A stretch of 64,000 nt of DNA from an uncultured Oscillospiraceae bacterium (GCA_949285935.1 CASEAH010000093.1:1-64000); one strand, 5' to 3'. Shown: positions 27,037 through 36,398, counted from the stretch's first letter. The notes: generated from the sequence alone by a model not told the origin. A program made the numbers and translations.

Positions 27037-27810
27037 ATGGAGCAATCCCGCAAAAGCATATGGCTGACTGCGCTGGAATTGACCATGGCGATGGCCGTTC
27101 CGGCGGCACTGCTGTGGTTTGCACTGCATAATACGCCGGGGGCTCTCCCGGCAACACTGATGATCGTAACAGCGGCGGTGGCCTTTTTTCTGCTTCGATT
27201 TGAAAATTCCCGCCCCCGGGCGCGGGATATTGTGCCGGTAGTTGTGATGAGCGCCATTGCGGCCCTGGGCCGGGCCGCTTTTGCCGCGCTGCCCGGGTTC
27301 AAGCCCATGTCTGCGGTGGTGATCGTGACCGGTCTGTCCTTTGGACCGCAGTCAGGGTTTCTCTGCGGCGCCCTGGGCGCCCTGTGCAGCAATATGCTCC
27401 TGGGGCAGGGAATGTGGACCCCCTGGCAAATGTACGCCTGGGGTGTAATGGGATACCTGGCGGGCCTGTGGCGAAATACACCGCTGCTCCGCTCCCGGGG
27501 CGGCACGATTCTTTATGGCGGAGCCGCTGCGCTGCTGTACGGATGGGTAATGGATCTGTGGTTTGTGGTAGGATATGTGCGTCCGGTGACGCCTGCTTCG
27601 GTGGCGGCCGCTTACCTTGCGTCGGTCCCCTTTGACCTGAGCCATGTGATCTCCACCATGATTTTTCTGGCGCTGATCCTGGAGCCATGGCGGAAAAAGC
27701 TGCTGCGCATCCGAAAAAAATACGGGCTGGGCGCCGAGCCCTCTGCCCCCGGAGAGTCTTCCGGTTTGGAAAGAGGAGATTCCCAGGAAAGTTCCGCCGG
27801 GTCCCATTGA
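27037..27810 (+). CDS. ECF transporter S component, probably for cobalamin
   Basis: An integral membrane protein of 257 aa with about six helices and the S-component features ALGRAAFAALPGFKPM and GLSFGPQSGFLCGALGALCSN. S components bind the vitamin and dock onto an EcfT/EcfA module. The substrate is inferred as cobalamin because a cobalamin riboswitch begins 38 bases after the stop and controls the genes for the rest of an ECF transporter. The last 35 residues are a charged tail. Since the riboswitch is downstream of it, this gene should not be under the same switch. Confidence 0.8.
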   Translation: MEQSRKSIWLTALELTMAMAVPAALLWFALHNTPGALPATLMIVTAAVAFFLLRFENSRPRARDIVPVVVMSAIAALGRAAFAALPGFKPMSAVVIVTGLSFGPQSGFLCGALGALCSNMLLGQGMWTPWQMYAWGVMGYLAGLWRNTPLLRSRGGTILYGGAAALLYGWVMDLWFVVGYVRPVTPASVAAAYLASVPFDLSHVISTMIFLALILEPWRKKLLRIRKKYGLGAEPSAPGESSGLERGDSQESSAGSH

Positions 27811-27847
27811 CAAACCAGGCAGGGAAGGATATCATGATACTACAAAT

Positions 27848-28007
27848 TACCGGTTGCCGCAAGGCATCAATGGGGAATGCGGTGCAAATCCGCAGCAGCT
27901 CACTCTACTGTGAGAGATGACGAAACCCGCAGCGAACCACTGCCCCTTGTACGGGCGGGAAGGAGCGGGAAGTAGGCCCGAGTCTCGAGCCAGGATATCC
28001 GCCGGTA
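27848..28007 (+). promoter_or_regulatory. Cobalamin (B12) riboswitch
   Basis: Conserved elements appear in order: GGGGAATGCGGTG, CAAATCCGCAGCAG, the ACTG and CGGGAAGG segments, and the B12-box-like GCCAGGATATCCGCC. The ends TACCGG and CCGGTA close the P1 stem. A terminator hairpin lies 60 bases downstream, so B12 binding probably causes early termination and shuts off the genes that follow. Confidence 0.9.
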
Positions 28008-28070
28008 TACAGTACAAGCAACTTCGGTGAGGAACAAATGGAAAGAAGGTCCGCTTTTCAGTGCAGGATA

Positions 28071-28098
28071 CCGGCAGCCTCAGGCTGCCGGGCTGTTT
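28071..28098 (+). terminator. Riboswitch-controlled terminator
   Basis: CCGGCAGCCT pairs with AGGCTGCCGG, followed by GCTGTTTTG. It lies between the riboswitch and the first structural gene and is the likely expression platform. Confidence 0.75.
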
Positions 28099-28198
28099 TG
28101 TCCTGTCAGCGGCCGCATGGGCAGCCAGCCGGATTTGTGACCCGGCCGGCGCTTTTTTTGTTTCTTCCGGGCGAGCAAGTGAGGAGGCAAACAACAAG

Positions 28199-31100
28199 AT
28201 GAAACGGATTTTATCGCTGATTTTGGCCGTGACCATGGTCCTGACCTTCAGCGGCGTTGCGGCCTTTGCCGAGGATGCAGGCCCGGGGGGCCTGCCGGCT
28301 GTGGGGAGGAGTTCCCTTCCCGATCCGGCGCCTGGCACCAGTGACCTGTCCGCCGTGGTCCGGGTGGAGCTGAAGGATGAAACGCTGCTCCAGCCCACAG
28401 AGGTGACCCTGACAGGTCTGACTTATGATGACTACGGACTTTTTGACAGCAGTACCTATGAATCCATTCCTGACCCCGGCTTTCAGACGCCCCTGCATGC
28501 CCTGCTGGAAGCCCTGGCCCAGTATCTTGTGGAACAGGGATTTGCAGAAAATCCGGAAGAGGCCCGACCGCTGGCCGGTTCCATGGTAGATGTTTCCAAT
28601 GGCCCATATGGCGTTTATCTCAACAGCATCAATGGCTCGGTAAATACTGGCTGGAATTATTATTATACTTATATGGTCAACAACGCGCCGGCTTCGGTAG
28701 GAATTGGCACCTATGAGCTTCAGGGAGGGGACAGCGTTGTCTTTTCCGAAAGCTGGAGCAGTTATCCTACCCCTGCTTATGCTGCCTACTTTGACCGCGA
28801 GGAACTGGAAACTGCCGCAGGCAACGCCGTTGTGCTGACCCTGAGCGGGACCGATGTGGTCAGTTGGCCAACTCCCCCCACCGGCCCTCTGGAAGGTGCG
28901 GAAATCCTCATTGACGGCGATCCCACCGGCATCACGACAGACCGCAGCGGGCGGGCGGTGCTGACTTTTGAAGAGCCCGGCGTGTATGTGATCAGCGCCC
29001 AGCGTACCCTTACCACAGTGGATTCCGATATTTCCCGCCCCTACTGCAAGATCACTGTGGGGGAGGCTCCCAGCAGTGATGATCGTGCCGCTGTGGAAAC
29101 AGCCATCGCCAACCTGCCCTACAGTTTCCCTGTTACCAGCTATACCAGCGACATCCAGCTGCCCTACAGTGACTGGGCCAGCGGTGCGGCTATTGTCTGG
29201 AGCAGCTCCCGCCCTGAGGTGATCGCTCCCGATGGCGCCGTGACCCGTCCTATGCCGGAAGAGGGGGACGCGCTGGTTACCCTGACCGCCACCATTACCA
29301 AAGGCGAGGCCAGCGGGATCTGGAGCATTGACCTGACAGTGCCCGCCTGGACCGAGGAGGACCAGCAGGCTGCCCGGAAACTGGTAGAGGATATTGCTTC
29401 CCTGCCCCCTGCCGAGGAACTGACCCTGGCCCATGAAAGTCTGGTGGATCAGCTGCTGCTGCGGTATGCGGCGCTGGATCCGGTGCAGCAGGCTTGGGTG
29501 ACCAACTATGCACTGCTGGAGGCAGCCAAGGCCCGGATCATGGAGCTGCTGGAACAGAGCGGCGCGGCTCCTGAAAGCTCCTGGCCCATGCTGCGGGGCG
29601 GTTCAGATAACCTGGCGGTTACCCATGCTCCCACCCCCGAATCTGCCGAAGGAACCAAACTGAAATGGGAAAGCTGGTTCGGCGGAGAGCTGGACGCCTG
29701 GGGCAGCGGTTATTCCGGGCAACCTATTCTGGTAGGAGACGACATTTTGATCCCCCGGAACCACCAGCTGCAGAAGCTGGACAAGGCTACCGGCGAGATC
29801 ATCAAGGCGGAGGCCACGGCGGCTCCTCTGGGCTATAACAGCTATGCCGCATACGGCGGTGGAAGAATCTATGTCCCTCTGACGGACGGCAAGCTCCAGG
29901 CATTTGACGCGGTGTCTTTGCGGCCTCTTTGGCTCAATGACCAGGCAGGCTCCGGGATGAACGGGCTTTCCGCAGTCCTGTATTACGATGAAGTGGTCTA
30001 TACCGGCTTTACGGATTTTACCTCCGGATGCTTTGCCGCTTATAATGCCGCCGACGGCAGCCTGCTGTGGCGGTACGATGGCCCCAGCTACTACTGGGCA
30101 GGCGCAGCGGCGGCAGGAGAGTTTATCCTCTTCTGCGGCGATGACGGCAAACTGGTTTCCGCTGATGCCAAAACCGGCAGGGTAGCCGACACGCTGGAGA
30201 TGGGCGCCTCTGTTCGCAGTTCGGTGGTTTGGGACGGTCAAAGCGCCTACCTGACCACCTCCGCAGGGCAGGTGGTTCGGGTCCCGGTAGCTGCCGACGG
30301 CACCTTTGGCGCCCCGGTGACAGCCAATCTGGAATACAGCTTTACTGCCTCACCGGTGGTGTGGAACGGGGAGCTGTTTGCAGTAGCCTATGACCCTGAT
30401 TACAGCGTCAATGGCGGCAAGCTGTATGTACTGGATGCCGACACTCTGTCGGTAAAGGCTTCCGCTCCTCTGCCGGGAGATTCCCAGTCCTCTCCTCTGC
30501 TGGCGGTGGGCCGGGACGGCAAACTCCGCATCTATGCGGCGCTCAATGACAGCACTGGCTCTCTGGTGTGCGGGACTTGGGACGGCAGTTCCTTGCAGGT
30601 GGAAACCATTTTTGTTCCCGCCCACGCCAATTACTCCAACCGCAGCCCCATTGCCGATGAGGATGGAACCGTCTATTACTCCAATGACGCAGGTTACCTC
30701 TATGCAGCAGCCCCGGGAGAGGGTGGCAGTGAGCCGGGCGGCGATGGTGACGGCGACGGAGAGGACGATGGAGATAAAGAATCTCACAGCAGCATGTCCG
30801 GGTACTGGACCAAAGACCGGCTGACCACTTCTCAGATTCAGGACAGAATCGACGAAGCCCTTTGGAAAGGCAGCAAAAATGTTGCCATCGATATGAAAGA
30901 CACATTGATGGTCAAGGGACAGGTGTTTGCCGGACTGAAGGATATGCCGGGTCTTGCCACCCTGACGCTGGACTGCGGCACCCATACGTGGACGGTAAAT
31001 GCTTCCCAGAGCTTTGATCCTGATATAGATCTGCGTCTTTCCCTGGTGCAGCAGAATTACCGGGATGATCTGGAGCAGCTGCTGGGGGCGGGAAGCGATT

Positions 31101-31441
31101 ACCTGGCCCTCCACTTTGACCACAGCGGGCCTCTCCCCGGAACCATGAACGTAGTCCTTCGTCTTCCTTCCGCACTTCATGATCGGGGTCTTTACCTCTA
31201 CCGGGTGGTTGACGGGAGCTATGTGGCCCTGGAGAATTCGCTGCTTGCCAGCGGCGAATACGGTATGCTCACTCTCACCCAGGGAGGAGACTACCTCATC
31301 ACCACGCAGCCGGTTTCCGGCGCAGCAGCCCAGAGCGGGGAAATGACCCCCAATCCCCTCACCGGCGGGATCCCTTCCTGGATCCCCGCGGTCGCGGCGC
31401 GTTTGGCTTTGGCTGCTGCATGGGCTTCCCAGGCGGGATAA
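28199..31441 (+). CDS. Large exported protein with transcobalamin-like (DUF4430), Ig-like and beta-propeller regions
   Basis: The 1080-aa protein has a signal peptide (1-25). Residues about 60-190 resemble the transcobalamin-like C-terminal domain DUF4430 (PF14478), with TPLHALLEAL and GWNYYYTYMVNN. Residues about 294-384 look like a bacterial Ig-like domain. From about 460 to 840, repeats such as YVLDADTL, FDAVSLRPLW and AYNAADGSLLWRYDG indicate a PQQ-type beta-propeller. A Gly/Asp-rich linker and a further domain follow, and the chain ends in a short hydrophobic stretch without an LPXTG motif or basic tail. GAGGAGG precedes the chosen ATG; a longer frame lacks a site and runs through the terminator. 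Being riboswitch-controlled and next to an ECF transporter, it may capture B12 outside the cell. Confidence 0.8.
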   Translation: MKRILSLILAVTMVLTFSGVAAFAEDAGPGGLPAVGRSSLPDPAPGTSDLSAVVRVELKDETLLQPTEVTLTGLTYDDYGLFDSSTYESIPDPGFQTPLHALLEALAQYLVEQGFAENPEEARPLAGSMVDVSNGPYGVYLNSINGSVNTGWNYYYTYMVNNAPASVGIGTYELQGGDSVVFSESWSSYPTPAYAAYFDREELETAAGNAVVLTLSGTDVVSWPTPPTGPLEGAEILIDGDPTGITTDRSGRAVLTFEEPGVYVISAQRTLTTVDSDISRPYCKITVGEAPSSDDRAAVETAIANLPYSFPVTSYTSDIQLPYSDWASGAAIVWSSSRPEVIAPDGAVTRPMPEEGDALVTLTATITKGEASGIWSIDLTVPAWTEEDQQAARKLVEDIASLPPAEELTLAHESLVDQLLLRYAALDPVQQAWVTNYALLEAAKARIMELLEQSGAAPESSWPMLRGGSDNLAVTHAPTPESAEGTKLKWESWFGGELDAWGSGYSGQPILVGDDILIPRNHQLQKLDKATGEIIKAEATAAPLGYNSYAAYGGGRIYVPLTDGKLQAFDAVSLRPLWLNDQAGSGMNGLSAVLYYDEVVYTGFTDFTSGCFAAYNAADGSLLWRYDGPSYYWAGAAAAGEFILFCGDDGKLVSADAKTGRVADTLEMGASVRSSVVWDGQSAYLTTSAGQVVRVPVAADGTFGAPVTANLEYSFTASPVVWNGELFAVAYDPDYSVNGGKLYVLDADTLSVKASAPLPGDSQSSPLLAVGRDGKLRIYAALNDSTGSLVCGTWDGSSLQVETIFVPAHANYSNRSPIADEDGTVYYSNDAGYLYAAAPGEGGSEPGGDGDGDGEDDGDKESHSSMSGYWTKDRLTTSQIQDRIDEALWKGSKNVAIDMKDTLMVKGQVFAGLKDMPGLATLTLDCGTHTWTVNASQSFDPDIDLRLSLVQQNYRDDLEQLLGAGSDYLALHFDHSGPLPGTMNVVLRLPSALHDRGLYLYRVVDGSYVALENSLLASGEYGMLTLTQGGDYLITTQPVSGAAAQSGEMTPNPLTGGIPSWIPAVAARLALAAAWASQAG

Positions 31442-31472
31442 CTTTGTAATAAAAAAGAACAGGTGAAACACA

Positions 31473-32237
31473 ATGAAACTGAAAAAACAGCTGTTGGCCC
31501 TGGGGCTGGCAGCCCTCATAATCCTTACCGGGGCGGCCTGCGGAACTCCCGCAGCCCCGGAGGCCTCCCAGCCGGAGCAGTCTTCTTCCCAGTCTGTCCA
31601 GAGTGCGCCGGAGAGCAGTTCTTCTTCGGCGGAGGAAAACTCCGCAAGTGAATCTCAGGACCAGACATCGGAGGCTGAAAGCTCTGAAGCGGACGCCCAG
31701 GCTTCTGCCGGTGAGAGTACTTCCTCTCAAGCAGCGGCAGAGTCTGCTTCCCCTGCGGAAGGGGATGCTTCCTCATCCCAGGCCTCGTCTTCCGGGACTT
31801 CGGCTCCCGAGAGCTCCGGAGGAGATATTCCCGACTTTATGCTGCCCGGCGCGGCAGGCGCAGCCTCCGGCGAGGGGGGCGGATCCGGATCGGGCTCCGG
31901 CAGCATTACCGTTTCCATCCTGGTGGAATGCTCCGAAGCGGAAGGCTACGATATCCCCTGCGACATCAATATTTTGGACACGACCCTGACCCTCAAGGGC
32001 GGTTCCACGGTTTATGATGCTTTGAAAACCGCCGCCAAGGAAGCAGGCGTCGCGGTAGCGGGAAGCGGCAGCTACATCAAAGGAATTGCCGGATTGTATG
32101 AGAAGGACTGTGACGGGCAGGGAGGATGGACCTATACCGTCAATGGGGATTTCCCCAGTGTAGGCTGCAACAGCTACAAGCTGTCTGATGGCGACAGCAT
32201 CCAGTGGAGCTATGTGGTAGACACCGGTACATGGTAA
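31473..32237 (+). CDS. Lipoprotein with transcobalamin-like DUF4430 domain
   Basis: The lipobox Cys is at about residue 23 (LTGAAC). A very long Ser/Glu/Ala-rich linker (about 25-140) holds the folded part away from the membrane. Residues about 148-254 form a DUF4430 domain with GSTVYDALKTAAKEAG and GGWTYTVNGDFPSVGCNSY, then SDGDSIQWSYV. The fold is the one that covers cobalamin in human transcobalamin and intrinsic factor. It lies between the propeller protein and EcfT in the riboswitch-controlled unit, which suggests a vitamin-handing role; binding has not been shown. Confidence 0.85.
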   Translation: MKLKKQLLALGLAALIILTGAACGTPAAPEASQPEQSSSQSVQSAPESSSSSAEENSASESQDQTSEAESSEADAQASAGESTSSQAAAESASPAEGDASSSQASSSGTSAPESSGGDIPDFMLPGAAGAASGEGGGSGSGSGSITVSILVECSEAEGYDIPCDINILDTTLTLKGGSTVYDALKTAAKEAGVAVAGSGSYIKGIAGLYEKDCDGQGGWTYTVNGDFPSVGCNSYKLSDGDSIQWSYVVDTGTW

Positions 32238-32277
32238 CTGACAGTTCGGATATAAAATCCTGAAAGGAGGAGGACCT

Positions 32278-33213
32278 ATGGGCCAACAGCGGTATTTTTC
32301 CCTGCTGCACCCGGTGGTGCTCCTCCTTTTCTGCGCAATGGCCGTTGGTGTTTCCATGGCGCTTTTCCATCCGGTATATACAGGGCTCTCTCTGGTCTGC
32401 GCCGCTTTATGCAACGGCTTCCTGAGAGGGTGGCGCCAGATGGGCCGCTCCCTCCGGGGGGCTGCGGTGCTGGCCGCGGCAGTAGCGGTGGTCAATCCTT
32501 TAATTAACCAGAGGGGCGTCCGGATATGGTTCTATCTGGGCGATCATATGGTAACGGTGGAGTCGGCTCTTTTCGGCCTGTGCTCGGGATGCGCTCTGGC
32601 AGCAGCACTGCTCTGGTTTGGCACAGCTTCGGTCCTGATCACCCAGGACAAATTTTTATTCCTGTTTTCCCGGTTTCTGCCGGGAGTCTCCCTCATGCTC
32701 TCCATGACCATGAAGCTGGTACCTGTGACCCGGTATAAGATCCGGTGCATCCAGGCGGCCCGAAAAGGGTTGGAAGGCTCTCCGCGGGAAGGCGTCTGGA
32801 AAAAGGTGGATGAAGGAGTGCGCACCTGTTCGGTTCTGTTGGAGTGGAGCATGGAGGACAGCATTGAAACGGCCGACTCCATGCGGGCCAGAGGATTCGG
32901 AACAGGCCCTCGTACCTTTGCCCACCATTTTGTCTGGCGCAGTACAGACCGAATTATAGGGGGAGGCCTGCTCTTTTTGTCGGTGGCCTGTATTGGAGGA
33001 ATGCTGCGGTATGGCGGCAGTTTCCAGTTTTTCCCCAAGCTGGTGGTGGGAGACCTGTGGACGCCGGGAGGCTGGGCAGCGTATTGGGCGTGCGCGCTCC
33101 TTCTTACAGCCCCGCTTTGGGTAGAGGGGATTTTCCGTGCAGGAAGCAGCCTGGCTGCCCTGCGGCGGAAACGCGCCATGAAAAGGGAGGCGATGGAGCA
33201 TGGCTCTTTTTGA
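32278..33213 (+). CDS. ECF transporter transmembrane component (EcfT)
   Basis: The protein has 311 aa and about five to six helices. The coupling helices carry the Ala-Arg motifs of EcfT: IQAARKGLEG and SMRARGFGTG, which touch the ATPases. GAAAGGAGGAGG precedes the ATG. It overlaps the double-ATPase gene by 14 bases, so the two are coupled. With the S component at 27037 it should make a complete importer. Confidence 0.9.
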   Translation: MGQQRYFSLLHPVVLLLFCAMAVGVSMALFHPVYTGLSLVCAALCNGFLRGWRQMGRSLRGAAVLAAAVAVVNPLINQRGVRIWFYLGDHMVTVESALFGLCSGCALAAALLWFGTASVLITQDKFLFLFSRFLPGVSLMLSMTMKLVPVTRYKIRCIQAARKGLEGSPREGVWKKVDEGVRTCSVLLEWSMEDSIETADSMRARGFGTGPRTFAHHFVWRSTDRIIGGGLLFLSVACIGGMLRYGGSFQFFPKLVVGDLWTPGGWAAYWACALLLTAPLWVEGIFRAGSSLAALRRKRAMKREAMEHGSF

Positions 33214-34852
33214 GTTGTCAGACTATGGTTTTGCTTATCCCGGGGGTGGTCCGGCCCTGTCCGGGTGCAGCCTGCGGGTGGAGCAGGGGCAGTTCTGGCT
33301 TCTCTGCGGGCCTTCCGGCTGCGGCAAAACCACACTCCTGCGCAGCCTCAAACCGGAAATTGCTCCCCATGGAACACCTTCCGGTCAGCTGCTCTATGAC
33401 GGCAGGCCGCTGGCAGAACTGACTCCTCTCCGGTCAGCCCGGGAGATCGGATTTGTTTTTCAGGACCCGGAAAACCAGATCGTCACCGATACAGTGTGGC
33501 ACGAACTGGCCTTTGGGCTGGAAAACCTGGGTCTTCCATCAGAGACCATCCGCCGCCGGGTGGCGGAAACCGCGCTTTTTTTTGGCATCGACCAGTGGTT
33601 TGACCGGTCGGTCTGGGAACTGTCCGGGGGAGAAAAACAACTGCTGAATCTGGCGGCGGTGATGGCTATGGGGTGCCGGGCAGTGGTGCTGGACGAGCCT
33701 ACGTCCCAGCTGGACCCGGTGGCAGCCCGGAATTTTATGAGCCTGTTGGCCCGTATCCACCGGGAATTGGGCGCCACGGTGATCCTCAGTGAGCACCGTC
33801 TGGAGGAGCTGCTTCCCCGGGCCACACATGTGGCGCTGCTGGAGGCGGGCCGGGTGGAATTTTCCGGTACGCCCCGGGAGTTCACCCATATGGTATCTTC
33901 CTGCCCGGGCCACCGGTTTTTGCCAGCACTGACAGCGCCATCCCGGATCTTTGCCGCGATGGGCGGACAGGGAGAATGCCCCATTTCTGTCAGCGAGGGC
34001 CGGGCATGGCTGGAATCGGAACCGGCCCTTGGGAAAGACGTGGGTCGGGAAGAGAAAACGCGGCTGCAGCCCCCAAAACCTTCCCCCCGGAAAGAAGAGC
34101 CGGCACTGAAGATCCGGGATTTGTGGTACCACTGGCCCGGCCGCCGGGAATTTATCCTGCGGGGCCTGGATCTGGAGGTGCATTCCGGAGAGATCCATGC
34201 GGTGCTGGGCGGCAACGGAAGCGGCAAAACTACCCTTCTGAGCCTGGCGGCGGGAACACTGGCTCCTTGCCGGGGTGGGATCCGGACACCCCGGGGATTG
34301 CGCCGGGGATTGCTGAGCCAGTCTCCCAAAGCCATGTTCCGGTACGATACACTGGCAGAAGAGCTGACGGCCTCTGCCGACGGAGACATGGACCGGGGGA
34401 GGGAACAGGCACGGCAGCTGGGGCTGGAAGGACTTCTGGAGCGGCATCCCCACGACTTAAGCGGCGGCGAACAGCAGCGGGCAGCCTTGGCCAAGGTCTT
34501 GCTGCGCCGTCCCGACCTGCTCCTGCTGGATGAACCGGCCAAGGGATTGGATGCTTTTGCCCGGGAAGAACTGTGCAGGCTGCTGCTGCGGCTGAAGGAA
34601 GAGGGAAGGACCATTTTGCTGGTGACCCACGATACAGAGTTTGCGGCCCGGTGTGCCGACCGCTGCACGATGCTTTTTGGCGGACGTGAGGTGTGTACCC
34701 AGCCGGTATGGGAGTTTTTTATCAGCAATCACTTTTTTACCACTGACGCCTGCAGGATGTTGTCAGCTGTTGGGCTGGAGGCAGTTACCTGTGAGGAAGC
34801 GGCAGAGGTTTTGAAGAAACGTCTGGGCAGCGGAGGAAAAAATCTCGGATAG
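33200..34852 (+). CDS. ECF transporter double ATPase (two EcfA domains in one chain)
   Basis: Two ABC ATPase domains are fused in 550 aa. The first (about 1-240) has GPSGCGKTTL, FQDPENQIVTDTVWHE, LSGGEKQ and VVLDEPTSQLD. The second (about 300-525) has GGNGSGKTTL, SQSPKAMFRYDT, LSGGEQQRAA and LLLDEPAKGLD. One chain thus replaces the EcfA/EcfA' pair. It powers vitamin uptake with EcfT and the S component. The start overlaps the end of ecfT. Confidence 0.92.
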   Translation: MALFELSDYGFAYPGGGPALSGCSLRVEQGQFWLLCGPSGCGKTTLLRSLKPEIAPHGTPSGQLLYDGRPLAELTPLRSAREIGFVFQDPENQIVTDTVWHELAFGLENLGLPSETIRRRVAETALFFGIDQWFDRSVWELSGGEKQLLNLAAVMAMGCRAVVLDEPTSQLDPVAARNFMSLLARIHRELGATVILSEHRLEELLPRATHVALLEAGRVEFSGTPREFTHMVSSCPGHRFLPALTAPSRIFAAMGGQGECPISVSEGRAWLESEPALGKDVGREEKTRLQPPKPSPRKEEPALKIRDLWYHWPGRREFILRGLDLEVHSGEIHAVLGGNGSGKTTLLSLAAGTLAPCRGGIRTPRGLRRGLLSQSPKAMFRYDTLAEELTASADGDMDRGREQARQLGLEGLLERHPHDLSGGEQQRAALAKVLLRRPDLLLLDEPAKGLDAFAREELCRLLLRLKEEGRTILLVTHDTEFAARCADRCTMLFGGREVCTQPVWEFFISNHFFTTDACRMLSAVGLEAVTCEEAAEVLKKRLGSGGKNLG

Positions 34853-34970
34853 TGCCGGATGCTGGGGAATGGGGGACACACCGGCCAAAGGAAATGGGAT
34901 TCCGGCACCAGCACGGCTCCGTCCCGGCATTGTTCCTGACTGTATATGCCAATAAGTGTACAAAATCGGA

Positions 34971-35016
34971 AAGCGACGCCCTGGAAACCTGTATGGTCTG
35001 TTGGCGTCGTTTTTTG
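34971..35016 (+). terminator. Intrinsic terminator after the ECF operon
   Basis: AGCGACGCC pairs with GGCGTCGTT around a longer loop and is followed by TTTTTT. Confidence 0.75.
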
Positions 35017-35042
35017 TTATAAAAGTATGATGAAAACGCCAT

Positions 35043-35288
35043 ATGCTTCCGGCTGTTCTGATCGCTGCGGCACATTCTGTAAGCGGGAAGCTTGATGTCA
35101 CTTTTCAGAAACCGGCTTTGGGATTTCCTTACGCTTGTTAAAGGCAAACAGCCACGTGCCTCCAGCCTCTTTGATCTTTGCGGCATGTTCTGCACCTGGG
35201 AAGATTGATGCTGCTTTTCAGAAACCGGCTTTGGAATTTCCTTACGCTTGTTAAAGGCAAACAGTCATGCGCTTCCAGCCTCTTTTCA
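35043..35288 (+). repeat. Tandem noncoding repeat, about 2.2 copies of a 114-bp unit
   Basis: Copies start at about 35043, 35157 and 35270. The second half of the unit (CAGAAACCGGCTTTGG, then TTTCCTTACGCTTGTTAAAG and GGCAAACAG) is nearly identical between the first two copies; the first half has diverged more. No coding frame crosses it. Confidence 0.8.
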
Positions 35289-35450
35289 GGAAAAGCTTTT
35301 AAACAATGCATCCGGAAGGCTGTGGAATTTGAGAAAGGGCCTGAGTCCTGAACAAAAAAGGGTGCGTCTTTTACTGTTCCATGTTATAATAACAATGTGT
35401 CCTCCATCTTAAAAAACGGATACCGCATCAAACCGCGGGAGGGAACGAAG

Positions 35451-36398
35451 ATGGAAAATATTTCCTTTGCCTTTAATGCCACAGCCCCGGTCTTTATTTT
35501 GGTGCTGCTGGGGTATTTTCTCCGCCGCCGGAAAGTCATTGATGGACACTTTATCGACACGGCCAGCGATTTTGCCTTTAAATACCTTTTTCCGCTGGTG
35601 ATTTTTGAACAAATTTATCAGGTGGATATTCGGGCAAACCTGAATCCGTTTTTCATCCTTTACTGCTCTGTGGGGGCATTGGCCCTGGGAGGAGCGGCCT
35701 GGTGGATTGCGCCCCGCTTTATAAGGGACCGGCCTACCTGCGGCGCTTTTCTCCAAGGAATCTACCGCAGCAATTGCGGCCTGATGGGAGTTGCTTTGGC
35801 CACCAACGTTTTTGGCCCGGAGGGGAGCCTTGCCACAGTGCTGCTCCTTCCTTTTGTTTCGGTGATCCAAAATACGGGCGCGGTGGTATTTTTAACTGCA
35901 TTTTCTCCCCGGGAACAAAAGAATTCCCTGAAAAGGATTCTTCTGAACATTGTGCGCAATCCCATTATCATCGGCTCTGTGGCCGGAATGGCGGTATCCC
36001 TCCTGAAGCTGCCTGTACCCCGGTTTCTGGCGGAACCTGTCAGCGATTTGGCAGGGATGGCGTCCACACTGGCCTTTGTGGCGCTGGGCGGACAGATCCG
36101 GCTGGATAACTTTTTCCGAAATACCCGCCTGGTGCTGTGGGGCTGCCTGATTAAGCTGGTCCTGTCCCCGCTGGTCATCCTGGTGCCGGCAATCCTGTTT
36201 TGCGGATTCAGCCGTTACGAATTGGGAGCTATCTATTTTATCTTTGGAGCCAGCACGGCCGTTTCCACTTTTATTTTTGCCAAAGCCATGGGCTCCAACG
36301 AAACGCTGGCTGCCCAAATGGTGGTCTATACCACTGTTTTTTCGTCAGTTACCATGTTTTGCTGGCTCTTTGTCTTGCGGTATCTGGGATTCTTATAA
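35451..36398 (+). CDS. AEC-family transporter
   Basis: An integral membrane protein of 315 aa with about ten helices, of the auxin efflux carrier family (PF03547). The N terminus LGYFLRRRKVID and the central NCGLMGVALATNVFGPEG segment are typical of this group. Bacterial members export or import small organic acids such as malate; the substrate here is unknown. The start has a GGGAGGG site. It is transcribed alone and ends at a terminator. Confidence 0.88.
   Translation: MENISFAFNATAPVFILVLLGYFLRRRKVIDGHFIDTASDFAFKYLFPLVIFEQIYQVDIRANLNPFFILYCSVGALALGGAAWWIAPRFIRDRPTCGAFLQGIYRSNCGLMGVALATNVFGPEGSLATVLLLPFVSVIQNTGAVVFLTAFSPREQKNSLKRILLNIVRNPIIIGSVAGMAVSLLKLPVPRFLAEPVSDLAGMASTLAFVALGGQIRLDNFFRNTRLVLWGCLIKLVLSPLVILVPAILFCGFSRYELGAIYFIFGASTAVSTFIFAKAMGSNETLAAQMVVYTTVFSSVTMFCWLFVLRYLGFL

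Noticed and set aside
33460..34728. Minus-strand open frames opposite the double ATPase
   Set aside because: Low-complexity Ser/Arg-rich translation of the antisense strand, typical of G+C-rich coding DNA.
35043..35288. CRISPR array
   Set aside because: The units are 114 bp with only about two copies and no short uniform spacers; no cas genes are nearby.
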